Assembly (NCBI GenBank): GCA_934309145.1
Contig: CAKRCW010000012.1
Coordinates: 1 to 53,598, forward strand
Direction of reading: 5' to 3'
DNA length: 53,598 bases
From: an uncultured Lachnospiraceae bacterium
Lineage (GTDB): Bacteria > Bacillota > Clostridia > Lachnospirales > Lachnospiraceae
Positions 8,925 through 16,718 of the stretch are shown here, one piece after another. A program made the position numbers and the translations under genes. Every line of letters begins with the position of its first letter. The first letter of the stretch is position 1. Below the pieces are notes generated by a model, which was not told the origin of the DNA, searched no databases, and saw only the letters and a program-made list of their open reading frames with translations.

Positions 8925-9317
8925 ATGAGACATAGACATTATAATATGCTAATCAATTTCATACTTTTAATCTCTCTTTTACTTTCAGGAATGTGTTTTA
9001 ATGACTTTCAGACAGATTCCCGTTTTACATGTCACAAGACTTACCAGACTATAAGCAATCCTGACAATTATTCTCATTCCGAAGAACTATGTACACTTGA
9101 TTTACTTGAAAATGTACAAAATGTCTATGTTCGCCATGGAAGCTCATATCAGGTTTCAAATATAAGGCAGCTATCATTAATATGTATACACAACATTTTT
9201 TCTGATACCATTTATCATTCAGATTATATTTCAAGAAATGAACAATCAGGAAATCAGATTACAAGTAATCGTATAATAATAAGTTACATACATCTAAAGG
9301 ATGGTTCCAAATCATAA
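8925..9317 (+). CDS. Small exported or membrane-anchored protein of unknown function
   Basis: I do not recognise this 130-aa protein. Residues about 8-24 (NMLINFILLISLLLSGM) form a signal peptide or single anchor after a basic N-terminus (MRHRHY). The Cys after LSGM does not sit in a good lipobox. The rest is polar, with a C-terminal block (RIIISYIHLKDGSKS) that looks conserved in style. AGGAG precedes the ATG at good spacing, and a hairpin with a T-run follows at 9332-9360, so it is probably its own transcript. It is divergent from the chemoreceptor gene. Confidence 0.6.
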   Translation: MRHRHYNMLINFILLISLLLSGMCFNDFQTDSRFTCHKTYQTISNPDNYSHSEELCTLDLLENVQNVYVRHGSSYQVSNIRQLSLICIHNIFSDTIYHSDYISRNEQSGNQITSNRIIISYIHLKDGSKS

Positions 9318-9331
9318 TACCTTCATTACTG

Positions 9332-9360
9332 CTATGTAATCATACATAGTCTTATTTTTG
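9332..9360 (+). terminator. Weak terminator after the 130-aa gene
   Basis: A 7-bp perfect stem (9332-9338 with 9343-9349), loop ATCA, followed by TCTTATTTTTG. The low GC of the stem makes it weak. Confidence 0.55.
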
Positions 9361-9391
9361 TACAATAAAATAATAATGGAGGATTATATCT

Positions 9392-9499
9392 ATGTTTATG
9401 AATGTTGTAGTTATAATAATGGCTGTAGTAGCAGTCTGCGCCGGTATATGGGGCTGGCTTGTTGACCACAGAAAGGATAGCAATAAGGACGAAAAATAA
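9392..9499 (+). CDS. 35-aa single-span membrane peptide
   Basis: A 35-codon frame with a strong GGAGG nine bases before its ATG. Residues about 3-25 are one hydrophobic span (VVVIIMAVVAVCAGIWGW), followed by a charged tail (DHRKDSNKDEK), so the C-terminus is probably cytosolic. It ends 25 nt before the antiporter gene and should be cotranscribed with it. The layout recalls the small MetS- or KdpF-like subunits beside other transporters, but no sequence homology is claimed. It is too short for most gene callers. Alternative: a leader peptide for the antiporter. Confidence 0.7.
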   Translation: MFMNVVVIIMAVVAVCAGIWGWLVDHRKDSNKDEK

Positions 9500-9524
9500 T
9501 ATTTAAACAGAAGGGAGATGCAAC

Positions 9525-11123
9525 ATGGAAATAACAATATTATTTGTATCAGTAATCATCCTGCTATGTGTACTCGCAGAGAAGTTTTCCGGCAAATTTG
9601 GTATGCCAGCACTTATTTTATTTATGTTTATAGGAATGCTTTTTGGAAGTGATGGAATATTTAAAATTCCATTTGATAACTTTAAGCTTGCTGAAAATAT
9701 ATGTACAGTGGCATTACTTTTTATTATGTTTTACGGAGGCTTTAATACCAAATGGGAGCTTGCGAAATGCGTTGCAGCAAAATCAATAATTTTGTCAACA
9801 GCAGGTGTTGTAATCACTGCTGCCATATCCACGTTGCTCTGCCATCTGTTTTTAGGTCTGACCTTAGCGGAGAGTTTTCTTATAAGTGCAGTGCTTGCGT
9901 CAACAGACGCAGCCAGCGTCTTCTCAATACTTAGAACCAAGAACCTGAATCTGAAGGATGGAACAGCCTCTCTGCTTGAGCTTGAGAGTGGAAGTAATGA
10001 CCCTATGGCATATCTCCTCACAATTATAGGAATATCTGTCATGGGAAAAGGCACTGATGAAAATATATTTGTAAATGTTATGCTCCAGATTATTTTCGGT
10101 GTGCTAATCGGTGTTGTTGCAGCAAAGTTAACCATATTTATAATATCAAAGACCCCTCTTATTTCTGATGGACTTGAAACTATATTTATGATTGCCTTAG
10201 TTCTGCTGTGCTATGCACTTACCGCCCTGACCAAAGGCAACGTACTTTTAAGCGTATACATAATGGGTATTCTTATTGGTAACAGCAACATAAAAGGTAA
10301 AAATACTCTCATTCCGTTCTTTGATGGTGTTACGAGCCTGTCACAGATTTTGATATTTTTCCTTTTAGGTCTGCTTACGTTTCCTCACCTTATGCCAAAT
10401 GTTTTTCTTATTGCACTTGTGATAGTCATAATACTTACGCTTATTGCACGTCCTATTGCCGTATTTACCATATTACTTCCTCTAAAATGCAGCATCAGGC
10501 AATGTCTGCTTGTGTCATGGGCCGGACTTAGAGGTGCCGCTTCATCAGTTTTTGCGATAGTCGTCATCGCGAGCGGTGTTGATATGCAGCATGACCTGTT
10601 CCATATTGTATTTTTAGTATCTCTCTTCTCTGTTGCGGTACAAGGAACGCTTCTTCCTGCTGTTGCAAAGAAGCTTGATATGATTGATGATTCCATAGAT
10701 GTAAGAAAGACGTTCAACGATTATCAGGAAGAATCAAGCATAACACTCATGCGAATGTATATTCCAGAAGGTCACAACTGGGCAAATCGTGCAGTAAAGG
10801 ATGTCAATATGCCAACCGGCTCACTTGCACTCATGATTAAGCGTGATGGGGAAACAATAATAACCAAAGGGGACACTGTCATAAAGGCTGGGGACAATGT
10901 CATCCTAAGCGTACCAGCCTACAATGCAAATGAAAATGAAACGCTGGAAGAGGTTTTAATTAATCACAGCCATACATGGAAGGATAAGTGTATTTCAGAG
11001 CTTAATCTGCCATCAAATGAGCTTATTGCAATGATTATCCGTGGCAGCGAAAATATCATACCCGACGGAAAAACTGTCATCCACGAAAATGATATAGTAG
11101 TAGAGTACCACACCGAAGCCTAA
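9525..11123 (+). CDS. CPA1-family K+/Na+:proton antiporter with RCK_C domains
   Basis: The 532-aa protein has about 12-13 membrane spans (residues about 1-390) of the NhaP/CvrA type, with the ion-site motifs SAVLASTDAASVFSILR and LESGSNDPMAYLLT, the Asp pair expected for proton-coupled exchange. The cytosolic C-terminus holds two TrkA-C (RCK_C) modules (about 410-465 and 470-530; each has a KAGD- or HEND-type turn), which in relatives bind nucleotides such as c-di-AMP. GGGAG precedes the ATG. The gene stop lies next to the first base of the long palindrome. Whether K+ or Na+ is the main substrate cannot be told; the two RCK_C modules favour K+. Confidence 0.9.
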   Translation: MEITILFVSVIILLCVLAEKFSGKFGMPALILFMFIGMLFGSDGIFKIPFDNFKLAENICTVALLFIMFYGGFNTKWELAKCVAAKSIILSTAGVVITAAISTLLCHLFLGLTLAESFLISAVLASTDAASVFSILRTKNLNLKDGTASLLELESGSNDPMAYLLTIIGISVMGKGTDENIFVNVMLQIIFGVLIGVVAAKLTIFIISKTPLISDGLETIFMIALVLLCYALTALTKGNVLLSVYIMGILIGNSNIKGKNTLIPFFDGVTSLSQILIFFLLGLLTFPHLMPNVFLIALVIVIILTLIARPIAVFTILLPLKCSIRQCLLVSWAGLRGAASSVFAIVVIASGVDMQHDLFHIVFLVSLFSVAVQGTLLPAVAKKLDMIDDSIDVRKTFNDYQEESSITLMRMYIPEGHNWANRAVKDVNMPTGSLALMIKRDGETIITKGDTVIKAGDNVILSVPAYNANENETLEEVLINHSHTWKDKCISELNLPSNELIAMIIRGSENIIPDGKTVIHENDIVVEYHTEA

Positions 11124-11540
11124 AGGAATGTAATAATCAGGGTTTGCATATTTCAGGGGTGACGATTTTGCAGACAACTAGCCTGCTTAGAAAAACAAGT
11201 AGCAGCATTTTATGATGAAGTGCATTGCGGACGAATGTCTGAGGCTAAATATATAACAAAAATAAATATAGCAGGGGTGCCTCCTGAAACCACACTCTCG
11301 TTCGATTAATCACGCAACAGTACTAAGATCGCGTACCGCTCGCTAAGTGCTGGCGTGATTAAACGGGTTTCCAGAGGCACCCCTGCCATATTTATTTTTG
11401 TTATATATTTTAGCCGAGTTTTCGGAATCAATGCACAATCATACATCATAAAATGTTGATACTATGTTTTTCTTAGCGGCGTAAGGTTGCAAAAAATCGT
11501 CACCCCTGAAATATGCAAACCCTGATTATTACATTCCTTT
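11122..11540. repeat. 419-bp near-perfect palindrome at a convergent gene junction
   Basis: The outer 48 bp (11122-11169) are exactly complementary to 11493-11540. A second block (about 11233-11288) matches about 11366-11415 at roughly 47 of 50 positions. Between them, pairing continues at about 75 percent (for example TAGAAAAACA and CATTTTATGATG on both arms). The centre pairs 11306-11315 with 11353-11362 and carries one more 7-bp stem. No open frame of note lies inside. The whole can fold as one giant hairpin on either strand. The minus-strand gene at 11529 reads its stop codon from inside the right arm. A MITE-like element or a large structured RNA are both possible. Confidence 0.9.
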
Positions 11541-11756
11541 CAGGTTGGTGAGCTGCCTTACCATATCAAGGTCGTCTGCTGTTACCTTCATGTTGGTACA
11601 TAAATTCTTTCCGGTTGATGTGGTAACATTAACCTCTATTATACTGCCCTCGTCTATAGCCATTGACGCTGCATTTAAAAACAAAGGTATCTTTGGGTGA
11701 TTCTGCTTAAATTTATCTAACATTCCTTTAATCTTCATAAGTGCCATTGGGTTCAT
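11529..11756 (-). CDS. Small conserved-type cytosolic protein of unknown function
   Basis: A 75-aa protein with no signal or membrane segment; I do not recognise a domain. The N-terminal half is basic (MKIKGMLDKFKQNHPKIPLFL); the C-terminal half is predicted beta and polar (IIEVNVTTSTGKNLCTNMKVTADDLDMV). It begins 2 nt after the stop of the HD hydrolase gene, so it is translated with it. Its last residues (LKGM) and stop codon are coded by the right arm of the 419-bp palindrome, which suggests that the original C-terminus was changed by that element. Confidence 0.7.
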   Translation of the reverse strand: MNPMALMKIKGMLDKFKQNHPKIPLFLNAASMAIDEGSIIEVNVTTSTGKNLCTNMKVTADDLDMVRQLTNLKGM

Positions 11757-11758
11757 TT

Positions 11759-12388
11759 TTATTTCCTCCTGTCATCCTTAAGTTTTCCTGCCTCAGCATA
11801 AGGCTCAATAAAATTAGCATATGCATAATCCCATAATTCTTTTGCACCATTCGGTGTTATTTCATTTCTCTGTAAAACCTGACTTATCCTTATACCTCTC
11901 TCCTCCCAGCTCTTTCCTCCTGTTGCCGCATTAAGCATAAGCGGCTGGAGATTGTCCATCGCCCTTGCGAATTTCGCCTCAGGTGTCTGTCTTGCCTCAA
12001 ACTCCTCGAACAATCCCCGGAACTTCTCGCGCTGTTCATCAGGCAGCATGCCATACAGACGGTTGGCAGCGTTTTCTTCACGCTCCCTCTGTGTTTTCTT
12101 GCCCTGCTCATCATAGGCATATGTATCTCCGGCATCTATCTCAACAACATCATGCATAAGTATCATTGTAACTGTCTTTAAAAGGTCTATAGGCTCATTG
12201 GAATACTCACTCAGTATAATTGCCATAACCGCCATATGCCATGCATGCTCTGCGTCATTTTCCTTTCTGTTTCCGTCGGTTAAATAAGTCTGTCTGGTTA
12301 TGAATTTCTCTTTGTCAAGCTCTCTGCAAAAATCTATCTGCCTTTGTAATCTCTCACTGTCGTTATCCTCATTTAAGTTTATTCCCAT
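11759..12388 (-). CDS. HD-domain phosphohydrolase, HDDC2/YfbR-like
   Basis: A 209-aa protein of the HD_3 type. The metal ligands are visible in order: H48 in ENDAEHAWHMA, the HD pair 79-80 in ILMHDVVE, and later Asp in MDNLQPLML. The acid-rich VEIDAGDTYAYD after the HD pair is typical of HDDC2/YfbR proteins, some of which are 5'-deoxynucleotidases. A nucleotide monophosphate is the likely substrate, but this is inference. It follows glpK by 15 nt and precedes the 75-aa gene by 2 nt. Confidence 0.8.
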   Translation of the reverse strand: MGINLNEDNDSERLQRQIDFCRELDKEKFITRQTYLTDGNRKENDAEHAWHMAVMAIILSEYSNEPIDLLKTVTMILMHDVVEIDAGDTYAYDEQGKKTQREREENAANRLYGMLPDEQREKFRGLFEEFEARQTPEAKFARAMDNLQPLMLNAATGGKSWEERGIRISQVLQRNEITPNGAKELWDYAYANFIEPYAEAGKLKDDRRK

Positions 12389-12403
12389 TGTAATAACTCC
12401 TCT

Positions 12404-13903
12404 TTATTCCTTTGCCTGGTTAAATGCATAGCTTACAGCTTTTTTCCAGCCTTCGGTCATCTTACGGCTTTGCTCTGCCGATATCTCTGGCTTAAAATAT
12501 CTGTCTATACTCATGTTTCCTCTTATCTCATCCTTGGATTCCCAATATCCAACAGCAAGTCCGGCAAGATATGCCGCACCTAATGCAGTTGTCTCAACAC
12601 ACGATGGTCTTACTACCTGAACCTGTATAACATCTGACTGCGTCTGCATGAGATAATTATTTGCTGAAGCTCCACCATCTACCCTTAGTGCATTTAAAGT
12701 GATGCCTGAATCCTCATGCATAGCATCAAGAACGTCCTTAACCTGATAAGCTATAGAATCAAGAGTTGCCCTTATTATATGATATCTGTTCACACCTCTT
12801 GTAATTCCAATTATCGTTCCTCTCGCATAAGGATCCCAATATGGTGCTCCAAGTCCGGTAAATGCAGGTACTACATAGCAGCCATTTGTGTCACTCACCT
12901 TTTGTGCAAGCTCCTCACTCTCTGCTGCATTTGTAATAAACTGCATCTCGTCACGAAGCCATTGTATGGCAGCACCAGCCACAAATATAGAGCCCTCAAG
13001 GGCATACGTAACCTCTCCATTAAGCCCCCACGCAATAGTTGTAACAAGACCATTTTTAGAAAAGATAGGCTTATCTCCTGTATTCATAAGCATAAAACAG
13101 CCTGTACCATATGTATTCTTTGCGTCACCGGCATTAAAGCAGTTTTGTCCAAATAATGCTGCCTGCTGGTCACCAGCTGCACCTGCGATAGGTATTTCAC
13201 TTCCAAACAAATCCCTCGCTGTCACACCATAGATTTCACTGCTCGGGCGTACCTCAGGAAGCATACTCTCTGGTATATCAAGGAGTTTTAGTATATCCTC
13301 ATCCCACTGAAGCGTATTTATGTTAAACATCATGGTTCTTGAGGCATTAGAGTAATCAGTCACATGAATTCTTCCACCCGTAAGCTTCCATATAAGCCAT
13401 GTCTCAACAGTGCCAAATAAAAGCTTTCCTTCATTTGCCTTTTCTCTCGCGCCCTCCACATTATCCAAAATCCACTTAATTTTTGTTGCTGAAAAATACG
13501 CATCTATTATAAGTCCGGTTTTACTTCTTATCATATCCTGCCTGTCCGCTATAGTTTCGCAATAATCTGCTGTTCTTCTGCACTGCCAGACAATAGCATT
13601 ATATACAGGCTTTCCTGTATCTTTATCCCATATTATGGTTGTTTCTCGCTGATTAGTGATACCGATTGCCGCTATGTCTCCCGCAGTTGCTCCAATCTTA
13701 GACATAGCCTCAACTGACACTCCAAGCTGCGTTGACCATATTTCATTTGCATCATGCTCTATCCAGCCTGGCTTTGGATATATCTGAGTAAATTCCTTTT
13801 GCGCCATGCTGACTATATTTCCGTTTTTGTCAAATAAAATGCAGCGGTTGCTTGTAGTTCCCGCATCTAAAGCCATAACATACTTTTTATCCACACCTAG
13901 CAT
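12404..13903 (-). CDS. glpK: Glycerol kinase
   Basis: ATP-dependent phosphorylation of glycerol to glycerol 3-phosphate. At 499 aa it is full length, with the FGGY-family motifs LDAGTTSNRC, TNQRETTIIWD, AGAAGDQQAALFGQ, YGTGCFMLMNTG, VVPAFTGLGAPYWD and ALGAAYLAGLAVG. In Gram-positive glycerol kinases controlled by HPr a His lies in the YHFYGSE segment; here the segment reads ARDLFGSE, so that phosphorylation site is missing. No glycerol facilitator or glycerol-phosphate dehydrogenase is next to it. The start at 13903 follows GGGAGG. Confidence 0.97.
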   Translation of the reverse strand: MLGVDKKYVMALDAGTTSNRCILFDKNGNIVSMAQKEFTQIYPKPGWIEHDANEIWSTQLGVSVEAMSKIGATAGDIAAIGITNQRETTIIWDKDTGKPVYNAIVWQCRRTADYCETIADRQDMIRSKTGLIIDAYFSATKIKWILDNVEGAREKANEGKLLFGTVETWLIWKLTGGRIHVTDYSNASRTMMFNINTLQWDEDILKLLDIPESMLPEVRPSSEIYGVTARDLFGSEIPIAGAAGDQQAALFGQNCFNAGDAKNTYGTGCFMLMNTGDKPIFSKNGLVTTIAWGLNGEVTYALEGSIFVAGAAIQWLRDEMQFITNAAESEELAQKVSDTNGCYVVPAFTGLGAPYWDPYARGTIIGITRGVNRYHIIRATLDSIAYQVKDVLDAMHEDSGITLNALRVDGGASANNYLMQTQSDVIQVQVVRPSCVETTALGAAYLAGLAVGYWESKDEIRGNMSIDRYFKPEISAEQSRKMTEGWKKAVSYAFNQAKE

Positions 13904-13914
13904 ATATTTCCTCC

Positions 13915-14709
13915 CTATTGTACACCAAAAATTCTCTGATAACCGTAAGTAAGATTTTGTTCTCCACTCTCATTTTCATTCACTGCCCCCACAGGGGTAA
14001 CATTTACAGTCTGTATACCTGTTATAACCCTGTTTTCACATTCCACATTATGACAATTACTGCACACACCCTCACACATCTGATTTGGATTTTCTGACAG
14101 TACAGCATAAAATACAACGCTCTTAGACGGACTTAACACTCCATATTCATTACAGGTAATATTCTCATGCTCCATCAGTTTCTCACATTTATCTTTCTTA
14201 TCACACAGCTCAGCGGCAGCCTCATCTGTAGTCTCACAAGTCTTATTATCTGCTTTTTTCTTTTCGCCCCTTATATCCTTTAGCAGGTCAGACATAGCTG
14301 TTACAGGAATTTCATCACCAATAAAAACATATCTTTTTACATATCTTCTGTGAAATTTCGCATAAGAAGCGTTAAATTCAGCATACATCCTAAGCAGAAG
14401 CTCAGCACACAGACAATCTATCATATATGCCTCCTCAAGCTTCTCACTCCTCATATATCTCTCCTGAAGCCTGTCCACTCCTGCTCCAAGTGTCATTGCA
14501 ACTATTGCAGAAGGGCCTTCATCTATGGCTAATACACCTGTCACCTTCTGATTTATTCTATAGGACGCATATGGTCCAAGATAATTTTTTAGCTGTGCAT
14601 ATAAATTCGTGAGAGTTTCCCTGTCAGACTTAAGAAAATGATATTTGTCCATCACGCATTTTATAAAAGCTTCTGTATTTGATTGTTCCACTGACATCCT
14701 GACCTTCAT
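13915..14709 (-). CDS. Divergent MetH-activation-domain-like protein
   Basis: About 264 aa. The middle part (AMTLGAGVDRLQERYMRS, then a helix EEAYMIDCLCAELL) follows the pattern of the small clostridial proteins related to the reactivation domain of B12-dependent methionine synthase. The late part GVLSPSKSVVFYAVLSEN followed by a Cys cluster (C-x3-C-x2-C-x4-C) resembles their C-terminal end. An inserted acidic and Lys-rich linker separates the two parts. It may repair or regulate a corrinoid enzyme, but the sequence is too divergent to be sure. I chose the ATG at 14709, which has AGGGG at 9 nt; an ATG at 14718 sits right against it. It ends 11 nt before glpK. Confidence 0.5.
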   Translation of the reverse strand: MKVRMSVEQSNTEAFIKCVMDKYHFLKSDRETLTNLYAQLKNYLGPYASYRINQKVTGVLAIDEGPSAIVAMTLGAGVDRLQERYMRSEKLEEAYMIDCLCAELLLRMYAEFNASYAKFHRRYVKRYVFIGDEIPVTAMSDLLKDIRGEKKKADNKTCETTDEAAAELCDKKDKCEKLMEHENITCNEYGVLSPSKSVVFYAVLSENPNQMCEGVCSNCHNVECENRVITGIQTVNVTPVGAVNENESGEQNLTYGYQRIFGVQ

Positions 14710-14787
14710 CCGGTACATCCCCTATCTCTATGTTGATATCACTTTTATTCCCTGTTTTTGATAAATTAATACACCATACTACTACAG

Positions 14788-15480
14788 TTATATATTAATG
14801 TTCTCATCAAGCTCCGTGTAATCCTTTATAACAGCCCTGATATGGTCAAACCCATCTAAGCTTAAATTAGGATTATCTCCCCTGACAGCAACTATGTGCT
14901 TTATACCAGCCTTCTCTGCCGATGTAATTCCTGTGACTGAATCCTCAAATACAAGACATCTGTCAGGTCTCTTATCAATAAGCTTGCACGCAACAAGATA
15001 CATATCCGGATATGGCTTTGGTCTCAGCTTACTGCTCTGATACACTATCTTATCCGGTTCAAACCATTTGTACAAATCAAATTTTTCAAAATAATACATG
15101 ACATTGGAAAGGCTTGCTGTTGTAGCTATAGTCTTAGGGATATTGTATTCTGACAAGTAATCAAGAAATACAGAAAGACCCGGTGCAAGACTCAGCTTAT
15201 CTCCATCTTCATTACATAGCTTTCTGTATATTCCTTCTTTTTCCTCAGAAAGCTGTGCTACCATGTCTGACGTAAGCTCACAGCCTAAGAAATGCTCCAA
15301 TATCTTTTCTGGAGTATTGCCAACTATATATTTCTGTATCTCTTCATAGCTCAAGTTTTTTCCTGTCATCTCACTGACATAGGTTGACCATGCCTTAATA
15401 TGCTTCTCAGAATCAAAGAACATAGTACCATTAAAATCAAAAATAACACCTATGATATCCTGTAATTTAACATTTCCCAT
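14788..15480 (-). CDS. HAD-superfamily hydrolase, beta-phosphoglucomutase-like
   Basis: A 230-aa protein with a helical cap after motif I. Motif I reads DFNGTMFFDS, so the second Asp of DxD is Asn. Motif II is TTAS, motif III is the Lys in SSKLRPKPYPD, and motif IV is VFEDSVTGI. It should bind Mg and form an aspartyl phosphate. Loss of the acid/base Asp makes normal phosphatase turnover doubtful, though this variant is one I associate with clostridial HAD proteins. The substrate is unknown. It starts 3 nt after the nth stop, with GGAG inside the end of nth. Confidence 0.8.
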   Translation of the reverse strand: MGNVKLQDIIGVIFDFNGTMFFDSEKHIKAWSTYVSEMTGKNLSYEEIQKYIVGNTPEKILEHFLGCELTSDMVAQLSEEKEGIYRKLCNEDGDKLSLAPGLSVFLDYLSEYNIPKTIATTASLSNVMYYFEKFDLYKWFEPDKIVYQSSKLRPKPYPDMYLVACKLIDKRPDRCLVFEDSVTGITSAEKAGIKHIVAVRGDNPNLSLDGFDHIRAVIKDYTELDENINI

Positions 15481-15483
15481 ATT

Positions 15484-16119
15484 CTACACTCCGTTTTTTC
15501 TGCATATATCATTAAGACAGCATCTCTCACAATATGGCTTGGTTCTTGCAGTACATACAGCTCTGCCATGATACACAAATCTGTGGCAAAGCTCGTTACC
15601 CTCTTCAGGCGGCACCAGCTTCCACAATTCCATCTCAACCTTCTTGGGCTCTTTTATATTATCTACAAGACCAATTCTGTTACACAGCCTTATACAATGT
15701 GTATCAGTTACAATCGCAGGCTTTCCAAACACATCTCCCATTATAAGGTTAGCACTCTTTCTTCCAACCCCCGGTAATTTTAATAACAGTTCAAAATCAT
15801 CAGGGACAACATCATTGTATTCCTCATGCAATATCTTCATACATGCACTTATATCTCTCGCCTTACTCTTACCTAATCCACAAGGTCTTACAAACTGCTC
15901 TATCTCATCAACCGATGCCTTTGCCAATGCCTCTACAGTCGGAAATTTCTCATATAACGGCTTGACCACCTCATTCACTCTTGCATCAGTACACTGTGCT
16001 GCAAGTCTCACCTGCACAAGCAGCTTCCATGCCTCATCATATAAAAGTGAGCATTTTGCGTCAGGGTATTCTCTTTTAAGACGTTCTATAACATTAAGGG
16101 TAAGCTCCTTTTTAGTCAT
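15484..16119 (-). CDS. nth: Endonuclease III
   Basis: Base-excision-repair glycosylase/AP lyase for oxidised pyrimidines. The helix-hairpin-helix LLKLPGVGRKSAN holds the catalytic Lys, and VTDTHCIRL holds the catalytic Asp. The C-terminal Fe-S cluster ligands are present as C-x7-C-x2-C-x5-C; the usual first gap is six residues. The ATG at 16119 has AAGGA at 9 nt; a TTG two codons upstream is too close to it. From this start the protein has 211 aa. Confidence 0.95.
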   Translation of the reverse strand: MTKKELTLNVIERLKREYPDAKCSLLYDEAWKLLVQVRLAAQCTDARVNEVVKPLYEKFPTVEALAKASVDEIEQFVRPCGLGKSKARDISACMKILHEEYNDVVPDDFELLLKLPGVGRKSANLIMGDVFGKPAIVTDTHCIRLCNRIGLVDNIKEPKKVEMELWKLVPPEEGNELCHRFVYHGRAVCTARTKPYCERCCLNDICRKNGV

Positions 16120-16150
16120 CCACAACCATCCTTTTCGTTATTTTACTATC

Positions 16151-16188
16151 AAAAAAAGCGCTCTCTTCAAACAGATAAGCGCCTTATT
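16151..16188 (-). terminator. Terminator after the HD-domain gene
   Basis: An 8-bp GC-rich stem (about 16157-16164 with 16179-16186, one wobble) followed by seven T on the minus strand. It separates the alarmone-hydrolase-like gene from nth. Confidence 0.65.
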
Positions 16189-16200
16189 AATCTGATATTT

Positions 16201-16635
16201 CTATACATCCAGCAATACACGTTTCGCCTTTGCATATCTATCAAGCAGGGAATTATTATACGCTGTATCATCTCCCGGTAATCTGGAGGTATCACTGTTA
16301 TGTTCCAAATCTGCAAGCTTAACTCTTGTAGCAATTTCATTAGTTTTGACAATAAGGATATAATCCTCATAACTGAGTTTCTTATCTCTTGTTATACATA
16401 CGAGTGCATCTAAGATATCCTTAGGAAATCCAAGTATTCTTATGTCATCTATTGTATAATCTGTATCCTCCAAAACATCATGCATAAGTGCTACACATAT
16501 ATCATACTCACTGTGCATCTGCTCAGCAACATGAAATGGATGAAATACATATGGAACTCCACCTTTATCGTACTGCCCATCATGCGCCTTATATGCCAAA
16601 CGCATTGCTTTTTTTGTCAAATCAGTATATAGCAT
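16201..16635 (-). CDS. Small HD protein related to (p)ppGpp hydrolases
   Basis: A 144-aa protein that consists only of the HD domain found at the N-terminus of RelA/SpoT. Motifs: AHDGQYDKGGVPYVFHP (H32), the HD pair 52-53 in ALMHDVLEDT with the E-D after it, and VKLADLEHNSD. No synthetase, TGS or ACT domain is present, so it resembles the Mesh1-like small alarmone hydrolases. The expected reaction is removal of pyrophosphate from (p)ppGpp; another phosphoester is possible. GAGG precedes the ATG. Confidence 0.8.
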   Translation of the reverse strand: MLYTDLTKKAMRLAYKAHDGQYDKGGVPYVFHPFHVAEQMHSEYDICVALMHDVLEDTDYTIDDIRILGFPKDILDALVCITRDKKLSYEDYILIVKTNEIATRVKLADLEHNSDTSRLPGDDTAYNNSLLDRYAKAKRVLLDV

Positions 16636-16718
16636 ATATAATCCTCTTCCCGTATCGATATTATCATCCTGCTACATATATCTTATATAGCTATATGATA
16701 ACAGAAACAGTCAGGATT

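Noticed and set aside
11122..11540. Complete insertion sequence
   Set aside because: There is no transposase frame in the 419 bp, and I found no clear target-site duplication at the ends.
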